In this document: in pieces, positions 17,633 through 26,185 of the stretch | How the letters are laid out: every line of letters begins with the position of its first letter | Numbering within the stretch: position 1 is the stretch's first letter | Origin: Bacteroidetes bacterium 46-16 | GTDB lineage: Bacteria; Bacteroidota; Bacteroidia; Chitinophagales; Chitinophagaceae | Assembly: GCA_001897835.1 (NCBI GenBank) | Contig: MKUN01000033.1 | Span: 1 to 64,000, forward strand | Length of the DNA: 64,000 nt | Direction: 5' to 3' | The notes under the pieces: generated by a model | What the model saw: only the letters and a program-made list of their open reading frames with translations | Told to the model about the DNA's origin: nothing | Database searches by the model: none | Program-made: the position numbers and the translations under genes

Positions 17633-18175
17633 TTATGCCTGCGCACCATAAGAGAGTACACGTTTCGCCTCATCATTGATCACCTGCAGGGCTATATCCG
17701 TAGGCAATGCACTTTCCGTGGTCAGCACATAGTCCACTATTTTCACATGCAATTCTTTGGCCGGTGCATCCGGGGGCAATTGCTTGGCTATATGGCTTAT
17801 CATATTCAGTTCCTGCTCCTTCACTGTCTTTACAGTGCTCCATACTTCTTTAGATACATATATCTGCTGCGACAGGTTATGTTCAAATTCGGTACGTATA
17901 GTGAGCAGCAATGCCTGTTGCAGGTCGTTTACGGTCATGCCCGGTACATATACCCGGGGCACCAGTTGACGGGGGTGCATACGCTCGGTAAATAATGCAA
18001 GGCGCTCATAAGCCTGCAGGCGCAGGGGTATGGTAACATTCTGGGTTTCGTGCAGCAAGGCAAACTGCTTACGCTTCAGCTCATTCACCAGGAAACGCTT
18101 TACAATAAGATAGCTGCTGAGCAGTACCACTATAGCAGGCACGGTATATTTAACAATTTCTAAAATGGTCTCCAT
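17633..18175 (-). CDS. Conserved membrane-anchored protein of unknown function
   Basis: This 180-residue protein has one N-terminal membrane helix (about residues 6-24) followed by a helical soluble domain with a conserved-looking LRLQAYERLALF segment. It resembles a small family found next to mutase genes in Bacteroidota, but I cannot assign a function. I chose the ATG at 18175 (METILEIVK), which puts the helix right at the N-terminus; the ATG at 18196 adds seven residues. It is the first gene of a probable operon with the acyl-CoA mutase large subunit (15-nt gap), so a role linked to that enzyme or its membrane context is possible. Confidence 0.75.
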   Translation of the reverse strand: METILEIVKYTVPAIVVLLSSYLIVKRFLVNELKRKQFALLHETQNVTIPLRLQAYERLALFTERMHPRQLVPRVYVPGMTVNDLQQALLLTIRTEFEHNLSQQIYVSKEVWSTVKTVKEQELNMISHIAKQLPPDAPAKELHVKIVDYVLTTESALPTDIALQVINDEAKRVLSYGAQA

Positions 18176-18284
18176 GAAAATTAAATTGAACGGCAAAATA
18201 AGCGATTTATCGCGACAAATAACTGCGGCTTAACCCATATGGCATAGTTTTTAAAGGATTGATATAAAACTCAATAACATTTCT

Positions 18285-18749
18285 ATGGAAGCCAACGAAC
18301 AAGTAACCGAACTGCTTAACGACCTGGTTAAGATAAATAATGACCGTATTGCCGGTTATCGCCGCGCAATCAATGAGGCCAAAGACCTGGATATAGATCT
18401 TAAGAGCGTATTTGAAGGTATGGTGAGCCAAAGCGAGCAATACAAACAGGACTTAGCAGGATGCATCAATGAATTTGGGGGCATTCCTGAAGACGACACT
18501 ACCGCAGCAGGTAAAATTTACAGGGCGTGGATGGACGTAAAAGCAAAATTCACCGGCAGCGACCGCAAAGCGATACTGGAATCATGCGAATTTGGTGAAG
18601 ATGCTGCACAGCGTGCGTATGATGCAGCACTTGCCGCAGACGTGCCATTGCCCGAAGCATGCCGCACATTGATAGCTGAGCAACAGGTCGCTTTAAAAAA
18701 TTCGCACAATGCCATCAAAAAATACCGCGACTCATACAACGCGGTTTAA
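18285..18749 (+). CDS. PA2169-type four-helix-bundle protein (DUF2383)
   Basis: This 154-residue soluble, almost entirely helical protein contains LNDLVKINNDRIAGYRRA near the N-terminus and a closing YRDSYNAV tail. Both fit the ferritin-like DUF2383/PA2169 family, usually about 150 residues. Family members are associated with stress responses in several bacteria, but the biochemical role is unknown. It lies 39 nt before a DUF4142 lipoprotein gene on the same strand; both families are ferritin-like helical bundles, so they may act together. I see no consensus promoter upstream. Confidence 0.9.
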   Translation: MEANEQVTELLNDLVKINNDRIAGYRRAINEAKDLDIDLKSVFEGMVSQSEQYKQDLAGCINEFGGIPEDDTTAAGKIYRAWMDVKAKFTGSDRKAILESCEFGEDAAQRAYDAALAADVPLPEACRTLIAEQQVALKNSHNAIKKYRDSYNAV

Positions 18750-18788
18750 TACCGGTAACTTATACAATAACCATAAAACAACAACAAC

Positions 18789-19373
18789 ATGAAGTCGATT
18801 AAAGTCTTGATCACTGCCTTTTGCGCATCCACATTGCTAATGTTTGGTACCAGTTCCTGTAACAATACAGACAACGGATCTGCTGCCGACTCAACAGCCA
18901 CACTTGGTGAAAAATTATCGGCTGCAGCCGATAGTGCCAAAGCTGCACTGACCCCTGATCCAAACAAAAGCTTCACACAGGATGCCTCATCAGACAATAC
19001 CAAAGAACTGGCTTGGCTGCAAGCCGGTGTAGACCATGGCAGCAGCCGCGAATTGAAAGCACATGCCAAAATGATGATCGCTGACCATCAAAAACTGGCT
19101 GATGCATTATCGGGCTATGCTACGCAAAAAAGCATAGAACTGCCCAGCGTGGACACTACAGGCATTGCTTCGCTATCGGAAAAGCCCGGTAAAGACTGGG
19201 ATAAAGCCTGGGTGGACAAAATGGTGGAAGCCCACCAGGACGCTATCAACAAATTTGAGAGCGCACAAAACTCTGTGACCGATCCTGAGTTGAAAGGCAT
19301 TGTTGACAATACATTGCCTACCCTGCATAAGCATTATGATATGATGAAGCAAATGCAGGATAAGATGAAGTAA
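18789..19373 (+). CDS. DUF4142 domain lipoprotein (ferritin-like)
   Basis: This 194-residue protein has a lipoprotein signal ending TSSC (C24), a low-complexity Ala/Ser/Asp linker (25-65) and a helical DUF4142 domain (about 75-190) with LQAGVDHGSSRELKAHAK and MVEAHQDAINKFE. The family is predicted to form a ferritin-like bundle in the envelope; its activity is not known. It follows the PA2169-type gene by 39 nt and is probably co-transcribed with it. The transcript ends at a strong hairpin at 19408-19438. Confidence 0.88.
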   Translation: MKSIKVLITAFCASTLLMFGTSSCNNTDNGSAADSTATLGEKLSAAADSAKAALTPDPNKSFTQDASSDNTKELAWLQAGVDHGSSRELKAHAKMMIADHQKLADALSGYATQKSIELPSVDTTGIASLSEKPGKDWDKAWVDKMVEAHQDAINKFESAQNSVTDPELKGIVDNTLPTLHKHYDMMKQMQDKMK

Positions 19374-19407
19374 TTACCCTTTCTAAATAAAGATCACTAT
19401 TAAAACG

Positions 19408-19438
19408 AAGAACCGGCCCAAATGGGCCGGTTTCTTAT
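19408..19438 (+). terminator. Intrinsic terminator after the DUF4142 gene
   Basis: AACCGGCCCA and TGGGCCGGTT pair perfectly over 10 bp with an AA loop, and flanking A/T bases extend the stem. TTTCTTATTT follows, 35 nt after the stop codon. Confidence 0.85.
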
Positions 19439-19620
19439 TTATCGTAGAAGCATTTCTACATTTCACGCGATTACGAATAACCAATAACGATATGCAAAGG
19501 GGAGCGAAAAAATAAAATCAACCTAAAGCACTGATTTTCAACACCAAACGTTTTTAACAATCCCTGTGCAGCAAACTGGCAGTATATTTTCTATACTTAA
19601 GTAAATAAAACAACAAAGCT

Positions 19621-19995
19621 ATGTGGACACAGGAATATAATAAGCCCAATGACAAACCGGCCTTTATGAATACACTTACATCGTGTGTGAATAAAGTGAC
19701 CAAAGATGGCTATACGGATAATTTTAAGGTTACAAAAGAAGGTTTGTATTCATCACAGAAAGAAAAACATTTTAAACCCGAAGAAGTACAAGTGATCAAC
19801 TTTTACCGCTTTGAGGGCCAGTCTGACCCGGCCGATAATGCTATCATGTATGTGATAGAAACTGCAGAAGGCCAAAAAGGTATACTGATAGATGCCTATG
19901 GCCCATACGCTGATGAAAAGGTAAATGCCTTCATTAAAGCGGTGGAAGACATCAATAAAAAAGTGGATAAATCGGATAAAAAATTCACTGCATAA
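19621..19995 (+). CDS. Small conserved protein of the type often annotated phosphoribosylpyrophosphate synthetase
   Basis: This 124-residue soluble protein has the pattern F-K-P-E-E-V-Q-V followed by NFYRFEGQSDPADNAIMYVI and KGILIDAYGPYAD. It matches a small Bacteroidota family of about 100 residues that databases label phosphoribosylpyrophosphate synthetase. It has no PRPP-binding motif and is far too short for that enzyme, so the label is probably wrong. The start at 19621 (MWTQEYN) is the only plausible ATG. The C-terminal Lys-rich tail is extra. It is a single gene ending at a hairpin shared with the convergent kinase gene. Confidence 0.75.
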   Translation: MWTQEYNKPNDKPAFMNTLTSCVNKVTKDGYTDNFKVTKEGLYSSQKEKHFKPEEVQVINFYRFEGQSDPADNAIMYVIETAEGQKGILIDAYGPYADEKVNAFIKAVEDINKKVDKSDKKFTA

Positions 19996-20007
19996 AAAGC
20001 TGTTAAT

Positions 20008-20046
20008 ATAGCCGGTAAGTTACATGTTAGGTAACTGGCCGGCTAT
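20008..20046. terminator. Bidirectional terminator between convergent genes
   Basis: ATAGCCGGTAAGTTAC and GTAACTGGCCGGCTAT pair with two mismatches around a 7-nt loop. The stem covers the stop codon of the kinase gene at 20043. It is located 13 nt after the small gene ending at 19995. Confidence 0.75.
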
Positions 20047-21446
20047 TCTTCGATAGGGAAGAATAATTTGAATGTAGCGCCCATTTCAATGTGCCCATGA
20101 GCAAGTATATGCCCCTCATGATTGGTCATGATCCTCTGGCATATGGCAAGGCCAATCCCCTTCCCCTCATATTGAGCCTCACCATTATGAAGGCGCTGGA
20201 ATATGCGGAATAACTTATAGCCAAATTTATTATCGAAGCCAATACCATTATCAGCTATAGTAATGCGATAAAAGTGCTTTTTAGCAAGATTGGCATTTAT
20301 TTCGGCCAGTTCTTCACCGTTCACTTCCTCACTGGTGACAGATATCTCCGGCGGAATATTTTCTTTTGCAAACTTGATGGCATTGTCCAGTAAGGCCTTG
20401 AACAGTATGCTGAGCTGCTCCAGGCTGCCTTTTACCTTTGGCAGATCCCTACTGTTGATGCTTGCGTGCTTTTCTTCTATTTTGGCGTCCAGGTCGTTAA
20501 TGACATTTCGCAGCACTATGTTAAGGTCTACGCTTTCCTTTTTAATATCTTCTTTAGTAAGGCTGGTCAGGTTTACCAGGTCTTCTATCAGTTCCTGCAT
20601 GCGGCCTGCAGCATCATTCACTTTTTCCATGGTGGCCTTGCTCTCATCATCCATACTGTCTTTCTTGAGCCATACCAGGCGGTTGCTGAATACCTGTATC
20701 TTCCTCAGCGGCTCCTGCAGATCATGCGATGCAGCATAAGCGATCTGTTCCAGTTCCGTATGCGACCGCCTCAGGTCCAGCACTTTTACCTGCAACTGCT
20801 GCTGGTAGCCAATACGTTTTTTAAATTCACGCAACATAAATATGAACAGCAATATAGTAATGACGCTGAACACAAAAAGCAGGTATTTCAAGGCATCAGC
20901 TGTTATCCGTTGGTAAAACTTCCTGCTCTGGGCCCGCTCACTCAATAGTTTGTTCTCCTGTTCGTGCATGGCCTTTAGCTTTTCCATGCATTTCATCATC
21001 GTCTGCCGGCCTTCGTAATAATAAGATGATGGGGCCCGGTCATGCGCCGAATCGGCATAGATCACATTGCTCCTTATAAAGGCGATCCTGTCGGCCAGGT
21101 ACGTTTTTATGAGTATGATATTCTTTTGTTGCTGTAAATTGTCCTTTGTAAGCAACTTGATCCTGTCTGCTATTGGGTACAGACTATCCATATGCCGGTA
21201 CAGGCCGTTAAGATATACGGTATCATGGGTAAGCATGTAGCCGCGCTCTGTTTTGTCAATGTCCTTGATCTCTCCTTCCAGCTTATATAGCTGGTCTATT
21301 ATTTTCTGGGAATGATCTACCTGGTCGGAATACCGGATAAGTGTATCGAACTGCTGGAGCGAGAACAGGGAAAGAATAGCCATTATCGCGAATGATATGG
21401 AAAAGGCAATAATGATAAAACGCATTCTTTTTTTCATCGGCAGCAA
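20043..21446 (-). CDS. CHASE3-domain sensor histidine kinase
   Basis: This 467-residue inner-membrane kinase has a first helix (about residues 9-30) and a CHASE3-type extracytoplasmic domain (about 35-180) with the signature TERGYMLT. A second helix (about 186-205), a short coiled coil, HisKA with H241 in AASHDLQEPLRKI, and a HATPase domain (LLDNAIKFAKEN, DNGIGFD, GKGIGLAICQ) follow. The start may be three residues later (MKKRMRF). No receiver gene is fused or directly downstream. It diverges from rpoN and lies beside other kinases with near-identical H-boxes, so it may feed the same pathway. Confidence 0.93.
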   Translation of the reverse strand: MLPMKKRMRFIIIAFSISFAIMAILSLFSLQQFDTLIRYSDQVDHSQKIIDQLYKLEGEIKDIDKTERGYMLTHDTVYLNGLYRHMDSLYPIADRIKLLTKDNLQQQKNIILIKTYLADRIAFIRSNVIYADSAHDRAPSSYYYEGRQTMMKCMEKLKAMHEQENKLLSERAQSRKFYQRITADALKYLLFVFSVITILLFIFMLREFKKRIGYQQQLQVKVLDLRRSHTELEQIAYAASHDLQEPLRKIQVFSNRLVWLKKDSMDDESKATMEKVNDAAGRMQELIEDLVNLTSLTKEDIKKESVDLNIVLRNVINDLDAKIEEKHASINSRDLPKVKGSLEQLSILFKALLDNAIKFAKENIPPEISVTSEEVNGEELAEINANLAKKHFYRITIADNGIGFDNKFGYKLFRIFQRLHNGEAQYEGKGIGLAICQRIMTNHEGHILAHGHIEMGATFKLFFPIEE

Positions 21447-21452
21447 TCAAAT

Positions 21453-21470
21453 TTCTACATTTTTGTAGAA
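21453..21470. repeat. Inverted repeat upstream of the CHASE3 kinase gene
   Basis: TTCTACA and TGTAGAA form perfect 7-bp arms around TTTT, only 6 nt from the kinase start codon on the minus strand. It could fold in the mRNA near the ribosome entry site or act as an operator. Confidence 0.35.
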
Positions 21471-21610
21471 TATATTCCTCAGGCTATAGCGTTTGAAAGG
21501 TTAAATTAACAAAACTCTTCGACATACACAAGCCTCAAATACATCATAATTCATTGATTTTTAGAAAAATACAATGATTTCTAAAAAAAATTTGCCTGTT
21601 TATTGATATC

Positions 21611-21626
21611 TGGCTCCAAGGTTGTT
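21611..21626 (+). promoter_or_regulatory. Possible sigma-54 (-24/-12) promoter of rpoN
   Basis: TGGC at 21611-21614 and TTG at 21622-21624 have the register of the sigma-54 consensus TGGCAC-N5-TTGCA. The C of the -12 GC is replaced by T. Transcription would start near 21636, 26 nt before rpoN. One imperfect match is weak evidence. Confidence 0.25.
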
Positions 21627-21661
21627 TTAGAGAGGGTACACCATGCAAAATCCATAATCTT

Positions 21662-23083
21662 ATGATCTCACAGCAACAGACACAGAAACAGCAGTTAAAG
21701 ATACTGCCCCAGCAGATACAATTATTGAATTTATATTTCCTGAACACGATGGAACTGGAGCAGCGCATTAAGAATGAACTCGATGAAAACCCATTTCTTG
21801 ATGCGACAGTTGAAGAACCCAATGACGAAATCAATGAAAAACCATCGAAAGACACTGTGGCCGACTTCGAGGATTGGGACGAGCACGGATATGACGATGT
21901 GCCCGATTACAAGAACGAATACAGCAATTTTTTCGCTGCGGAACAATGTCCGGAACGGCCAATGGCATGTTATACAGATTTTAAAGCCGATGCCAAGCAA
22001 CAATTGAGGTTGCTCGACATGCCTGAAGAAGATCTGGCCCTTTGTGAATATCTTATTGACATCCTCGCCAGTAATGGCCTTATGGACCGCCCCCTGCAGG
22101 AAGTGGCCGACGACCTCTCATTTCATATGAAGAGCATTGTAGATGTTGATACAATAAAAAAAGGTCTTGCAATAGTACAGACACTTGATCCTGTTGGCAT
22201 TGGCGCCTGCAGCATACAGGAATGCCTCCTGCTGCAATTAAAGAACATGAACAGTGAACTGCCGAATGTAAAAAACGCACGGGAGCTTGTAGAACATCAC
22301 TACAACGACCTTATGCACAGGCAATTTGAAAAGATACACCACGCCCTGAACGTAAACGAAGAAGAGCTGAAACAGGTACTGAACCTGCTGGGATCCCTCA
22401 ACTTTCACCCGGTGGTAGAAAATGCTACGGGTATTGAGCCTAAAAACACCATCATACCCGACTTCCTCATCACACGCCACGGCGATAAGGTACTTGTTGA
22501 CCTCTACTCAAGCAGGGGCGGCAATGTATTCGTGAACCAGAGCCTTTATGACCAGCTGTCTGGCCAGGTGAGCCAGCGCGACAGGCAGGCAAACCAATAT
22601 ATAAAGAGCAAACTGCAATCGGCCGAATGGTTCGTAAATGCTGTTAAGCAACGGGAAGGAACTATGCTCAGTATCATGAAATGCATTGTGCAGATGCAGC
22701 GCGATTATTTTATGGATGGTGATATACATTTACTCAAACCCATGGTACTTCGTAATGTATCAGACCTTACCGGCCTTGATATATCTACTATCTCGCGTAT
22801 AACAAGCAATAAATATGCAGATACGCACTTTGGCCTTGTGTACCTGAAAGATCTCTTCAGCGAAGGTATAGCTGATAAGAAAGGCGTGGTGATCAGCAAT
22901 AAGGTGATACAATCGGTAATTGAGGAATCGATAGCAAAAGAAGACCGCCAGCATCCTTATACCGACCAGCAGCTTGTAAATATCCTCTCATCACAGGGTT
23001 ATAATATAGCGCGCCGTACAGTGGCTAAGTACAGGGAGCAAATGCAGATACCCATAGCCCAGATACGAGCGGTTTGGGCGTAA
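21662..23083 (+). CDS. rpoN: RNA polymerase sigma-54 factor
   Basis: This 473-residue sigma-54 factor has the Gln-rich activator-interacting region (residues 1-48, rich in QQQ and LQ, with LELEQRIKNELDENP-like sequence), an acidic region (48-100), the core-binding domain, a helix-turn-helix and the RpoN box ARRTVAKYRE (450-459), which reads the -24 element. Sigma-54 directs transcription that needs an AAA+ activator. One is encoded 50 nt downstream, followed by two kinases on the same strand, so this is an rpoN-activator gene block. The length is normal for Bacteroidota. Confidence 0.97.
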   Translation: MISQQQTQKQQLKILPQQIQLLNLYFLNTMELEQRIKNELDENPFLDATVEEPNDEINEKPSKDTVADFEDWDEHGYDDVPDYKNEYSNFFAAEQCPERPMACYTDFKADAKQQLRLLDMPEEDLALCEYLIDILASNGLMDRPLQEVADDLSFHMKSIVDVDTIKKGLAIVQTLDPVGIGACSIQECLLLQLKNMNSELPNVKNARELVEHHYNDLMHRQFEKIHHALNVNEEELKQVLNLLGSLNFHPVVENATGIEPKNTIIPDFLITRHGDKVLVDLYSSRGGNVFVNQSLYDQLSGQVSQRDRQANQYIKSKLQSAEWFVNAVKQREGTMLSIMKCIVQMQRDYFMDGDIHLLKPMVLRNVSDLTGLDISTISRITSNKYADTHFGLVYLKDLFSEGIADKKGVVISNKVIQSVIEESIAKEDRQHPYTDQQLVNILSSQGYNIARRTVAKYREQMQIPIAQIRAVWA

Positions 23084-23133
23084 TTTTTAGTATATTAGGC
23101 ATTCTTAATTAACACACAACAACTGAGAAATAT

Positions 23134-24582
23134 ATGAGTAAAATACTGGTAATTGATGATGATAATGATATGTGCCTGTTGCTCAACAGGTTCCTGGAGC
23201 GTAATGGTTATGATGTGGCTACAGTGAACAGCGGTAAAAGTGCTATAGACTGGATGAAAAAAAACAAGCCCGATCTTGCGCTTTGCGACTTCCGTCTCGA
23301 GGATATGACCGGTGCTGAACTGTTGGGCAAAATAAAAGAAATGCACTCCGAAACGCCTGTCATCATCATTACAGGATACAGCGATGTAAAAGATGCTGTC
23401 GAGGTAATGAAACTGGGCGCATTCGATTATGTCACCAAGCCACTTTTCCCTGACGAAATATTGCTCACCATCAAGAAAGCACTTTCAGGCGATAGTAGCG
23501 GTGAAAAAGGCCCTTCTAAACCTGCTGCACAAAAAAACACCTCAACTGCCGCAACAAGCGGGAAGGCCAAAATGCCCGGCAATGAGAACTATATACTCGG
23601 CGACACTCCCGAATTCCTGAATATCATCAAACAAATAGACCTTGTGGCGCCCACCAATTACAGCGTCATTATATATGGAGAAAGTGGTAGTGGTAAAGAA
23701 GTGATAGCCCAGCAGATACACCAGAAGAGTAAGCGTGCCGATAAGCCATTCGTGGCTATCGACTGTGGTGCATTGTCAAAAGAGCTTGCAGGCAGCGAAC
23801 TTTTCGGCCACGAGAAGGGTGCTTTTACCGGTGCCCTGAACCAGAAGATAGGCAGCATGGAGATAGCCAATGAAGGCACTATCTTCCTCGATGAAATAGC
23901 CAACCTGTCATATGACATACAGGTATCGCTGCTGCGTGTGGTGCAGGAAAGAAAGATAAGGCGTGTTGGCGGCAATAAAGATATAGAACTTGACGTGCGC
24001 ATAATCGTGGCCAGTAACGAAAGGCTGTGGGATGCAGCACGTAACGGCAAATTCCGCGAGGACCTCTACCACCGTTTCAATGAATTCAGTATAGAAGTGC
24101 CCCCGCTGCGTGAAAGAGAAAAAGACATTATGCTATTCGCTAACCACTTCCTGGAACTTACCAACAAGGAACTGGACAAAAATGTAAAAGGCTTTTCAAA
24201 AGAGGTGGAAGATATCTTCAATAACTATGTATGGTATGGCAACCTGCGCGAACTGAAGAATGTGGTGAAGCGCGCTACCCTGCTTACCGATGGCGACTAT
24301 GTATCTATAAAATCATTGCCTTTTGAGATCACTAATTTTCACAGGCTGCAATTTGATACGCCCGTGGCAGCACGTAAAAGCCCTGTGGAAAATGAACAAA
24401 GTAGCCCCGGCAATTATGAGAACAAGCTGAAAAGCGCCAACCTGGACGCAGAATATGAAGTGATACTGGATGCCCTGAAACAGGCAAACTTTAATAAAAG
24501 TAAAGCTGCCAAGCTCCTGAATATAGACAGGAAGACCCTATATAATAAAATGAAGCAATTCAAAGCTTTCAATATTGATTAA
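23134..24582 (+). CDS. Sigma-54-dependent response regulator (NtrC family)
   Basis: This 482-residue protein has a receiver domain (D8-D10 pocket, D52 acceptor, T/S switch in IITGYSD, K in VTKP), an AAA+ domain with Walker A GESGSGKE (K188) and the sigma-54 contact motif GAFTGA (229-234), and a C-terminal Fis-type helix-turn-helix (about 440-478, with NFNKSKAAKLLNIDRKTLY). All parts needed for phosphorylation-controlled, ATP-driven opening of sigma-54 promoters are intact. It lies 50 nt after rpoN and 46 nt before a PAS kinase. The REC-PAS kinase two genes on has an NtrB-like H-box and is the likelier partner. Confidence 0.96.
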   Translation: MSKILVIDDDNDMCLLLNRFLERNGYDVATVNSGKSAIDWMKKNKPDLALCDFRLEDMTGAELLGKIKEMHSETPVIIITGYSDVKDAVEVMKLGAFDYVTKPLFPDEILLTIKKALSGDSSGEKGPSKPAAQKNTSTAATSGKAKMPGNENYILGDTPEFLNIIKQIDLVAPTNYSVIIYGESGSGKEVIAQQIHQKSKRADKPFVAIDCGALSKELAGSELFGHEKGAFTGALNQKIGSMEIANEGTIFLDEIANLSYDIQVSLLRVVQERKIRRVGGNKDIELDVRIIVASNERLWDAARNGKFREDLYHRFNEFSIEVPPLREREKDIMLFANHFLELTNKELDKNVKGFSKEVEDIFNNYVWYGNLRELKNVVKRATLLTDGDYVSIKSLPFEITNFHRLQFDTPVAARKSPVENEQSSPGNYENKLKSANLDAEYEVILDALKQANFNKSKAAKLLNIDRKTLYNKMKQFKAFNID

Positions 24583-24628
24583 CCGGCCGGCAGACGGCAA
24601 ATACAGGCATACGCGCCCCTGAAATGAA

Positions 24629-26176
24629 ATGTCCGATATCTTAAAAAGTTTGCATCACGAAGATACTTTTGCCCGCGATATACTTTCGTCCGGGCCGGGC
24701 TCCGTGATCGTTATCAGCTACGAAGACCTTCATTTGCATTATTGCAATAAGCAGTTTGAGCACACTTTTGTAGGTAATAATACAGATACATCCTCCTTTG
24801 CGACTTTTCTTTCAGAAGAACAGCAATTGAGATTGAAAACCCAAATGGAGCTGGCAAAAAAGTATCCGGACACGCAAAATAAATATGCCATTTATTCCAT
24901 AAAAACTGCCGAAGGTAATTATCGGTCGTTCTACATTTACGCAGCCCCGGTAAAGAGCAGCAAACAAAGTGCTGCTGAACTTTACCATGTACTCTTACTA
25001 CCCGACCTATCGAAATGGCCCGTACCATTTATATCCTTCGATACCAGGGACCTTTTCCTGGAACAATTCAATAATGATCAGTTTGGCACTTTTGAATGGA
25101 TCATACCTGCCGACAAGGTATATTGGTCGGAAAGGTTGTACGATATTTTCGAGATGACCGACCGCGAGACCCTGTTAACACGAGCTTTGCTTGCATCATA
25201 CATACATCCTGACGACACGGCTAATGTAAACGAGTTCCTAAGCAACATTTTAAAAAGCAGCAAGCCGGGCAATATAAAAGCAAAAGTATTGACCCAAAAA
25301 GGGAACATAAAGATCATACAACTGATTGCGGAACCGTTAAAAGCTAAAAACGGCCGGCCCTTCAAGCTGGTAGGCAGCGTGCGCGACATTACCGAACAAT
25401 ACCGGATAGAAGAAGACCTGAAGCGTAATGTTACAGAACTGAACAGGTCGAACAGGGAACTGGAAGAATTTGCCTACGTGGCAAGCCACGATTTGCAAGA
25501 GCCATTGCGCAAGATCAGTACATTCAGCGACCGGCTGTCTGACAAATACCAGGACAAGCTGGAAGATGAAGCAAAAATGTATCTTGAGCGCATTATCGCC
25601 TCTGCCGATAGTGCCCGCATGCTCATTGACAACCTGCTTGAATTCTCCAGGCTATCACGCTCCAATCAGCCTTTTACCGAGGTAAATCTTGACTTTGTAC
25701 TGCGCGAGGTAAAGACAGAATTGGAACTGGTGATCGAAGAAACGGGAACTGCCGTACGCAATGAAGTACTACCCATGGTTGAAGCCGTGCACAGCCAGAT
25801 GAAACAGTTGTTCACCAATATACTGGGCAACTCAATAAAATTCCGGAAAGCCGATGTGCCGCCTGCTATAGATATTACTGTTTCCGAACTGGATGAGGCT
25901 GGCGCCATTAAAGCGGGCATGCCCCTGAATGGCATACGCTACTATAAGATACAGATCACAGACAATGGTATTGGCTTTGAAGAAGAATACTCCGAAAAAA
26001 TATTCCAGATATTTCAACGCCTGCATGCCAAATCAGAATATCCCGGCTCAGGTATAGGGCTTGCTATCTGCAAAAAAATAGTGGACAACCATTTCGGGGA
26101 TATATATGCGGAGAATATACCCGGGCAGGGCGCCAGGTTCACCATTATCCTGCCCGCAAAACAATATAAATCGTAA
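24629..26176 (+). CDS. PAS-domain sensor histidine kinase (soluble)
   Basis: This 515-residue kinase without membrane helices has an N-terminal PAS-like region (about residues 1-130) and a PAS_3-type domain (about 150-260, with YWSERLYDIFEM and IHPDDTANVNEF). HisKA with H287 in VASHDLQEPLRKI and HATPase (NILGNSIKFRK, DNGIGFEEEY, GSGIGLAICKK) follow. It probably senses a cytoplasmic cue or bound ligand. The H-box is nearly identical to that of the CHASE3 kinase upstream of rpoN. It follows the NtrC-type gene by 46 nt and precedes a REC-PAS kinase by 9 nt, in one probable operon. Confidence 0.93.
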   Translation: MSDILKSLHHEDTFARDILSSGPGSVIVISYEDLHLHYCNKQFEHTFVGNNTDTSSFATFLSEEQQLRLKTQMELAKKYPDTQNKYAIYSIKTAEGNYRSFYIYAAPVKSSKQSAAELYHVLLLPDLSKWPVPFISFDTRDLFLEQFNNDQFGTFEWIIPADKVYWSERLYDIFEMTDRETLLTRALLASYIHPDDTANVNEFLSNILKSSKPGNIKAKVLTQKGNIKIIQLIAEPLKAKNGRPFKLVGSVRDITEQYRIEEDLKRNVTELNRSNRELEEFAYVASHDLQEPLRKISTFSDRLSDKYQDKLEDEAKMYLERIIASADSARMLIDNLLEFSRLSRSNQPFTEVNLDFVLREVKTELELVIEETGTAVRNEVLPMVEAVHSQMKQLFTNILGNSIKFRKADVPPAIDITVSELDEAGAIKAGMPLNGIRYYKIQITDNGIGFEEEYSEKIFQIFQRLHAKSEYPGSGIGLAICKKIVDNHFGDIYAENIPGQGARFTIILPAKQYKS

Positions 26177-26185
26177 TTTGAACCT

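Noticed and set aside
17342-17995. Plus-strand frame of 217 codons antisense to the mutase operon
   Set aside because: It overlaps two supported genes, and its product has a His/Tyr/Arg-rich, non-family composition typical of shadow frames.
19444-19459. Second copy of a TTCTACATTT-type element (also at 21453)
   Set aside because: The decamer also occurs inside coding sequence near 24930, so two copies near kinase genes are likely coincidence.
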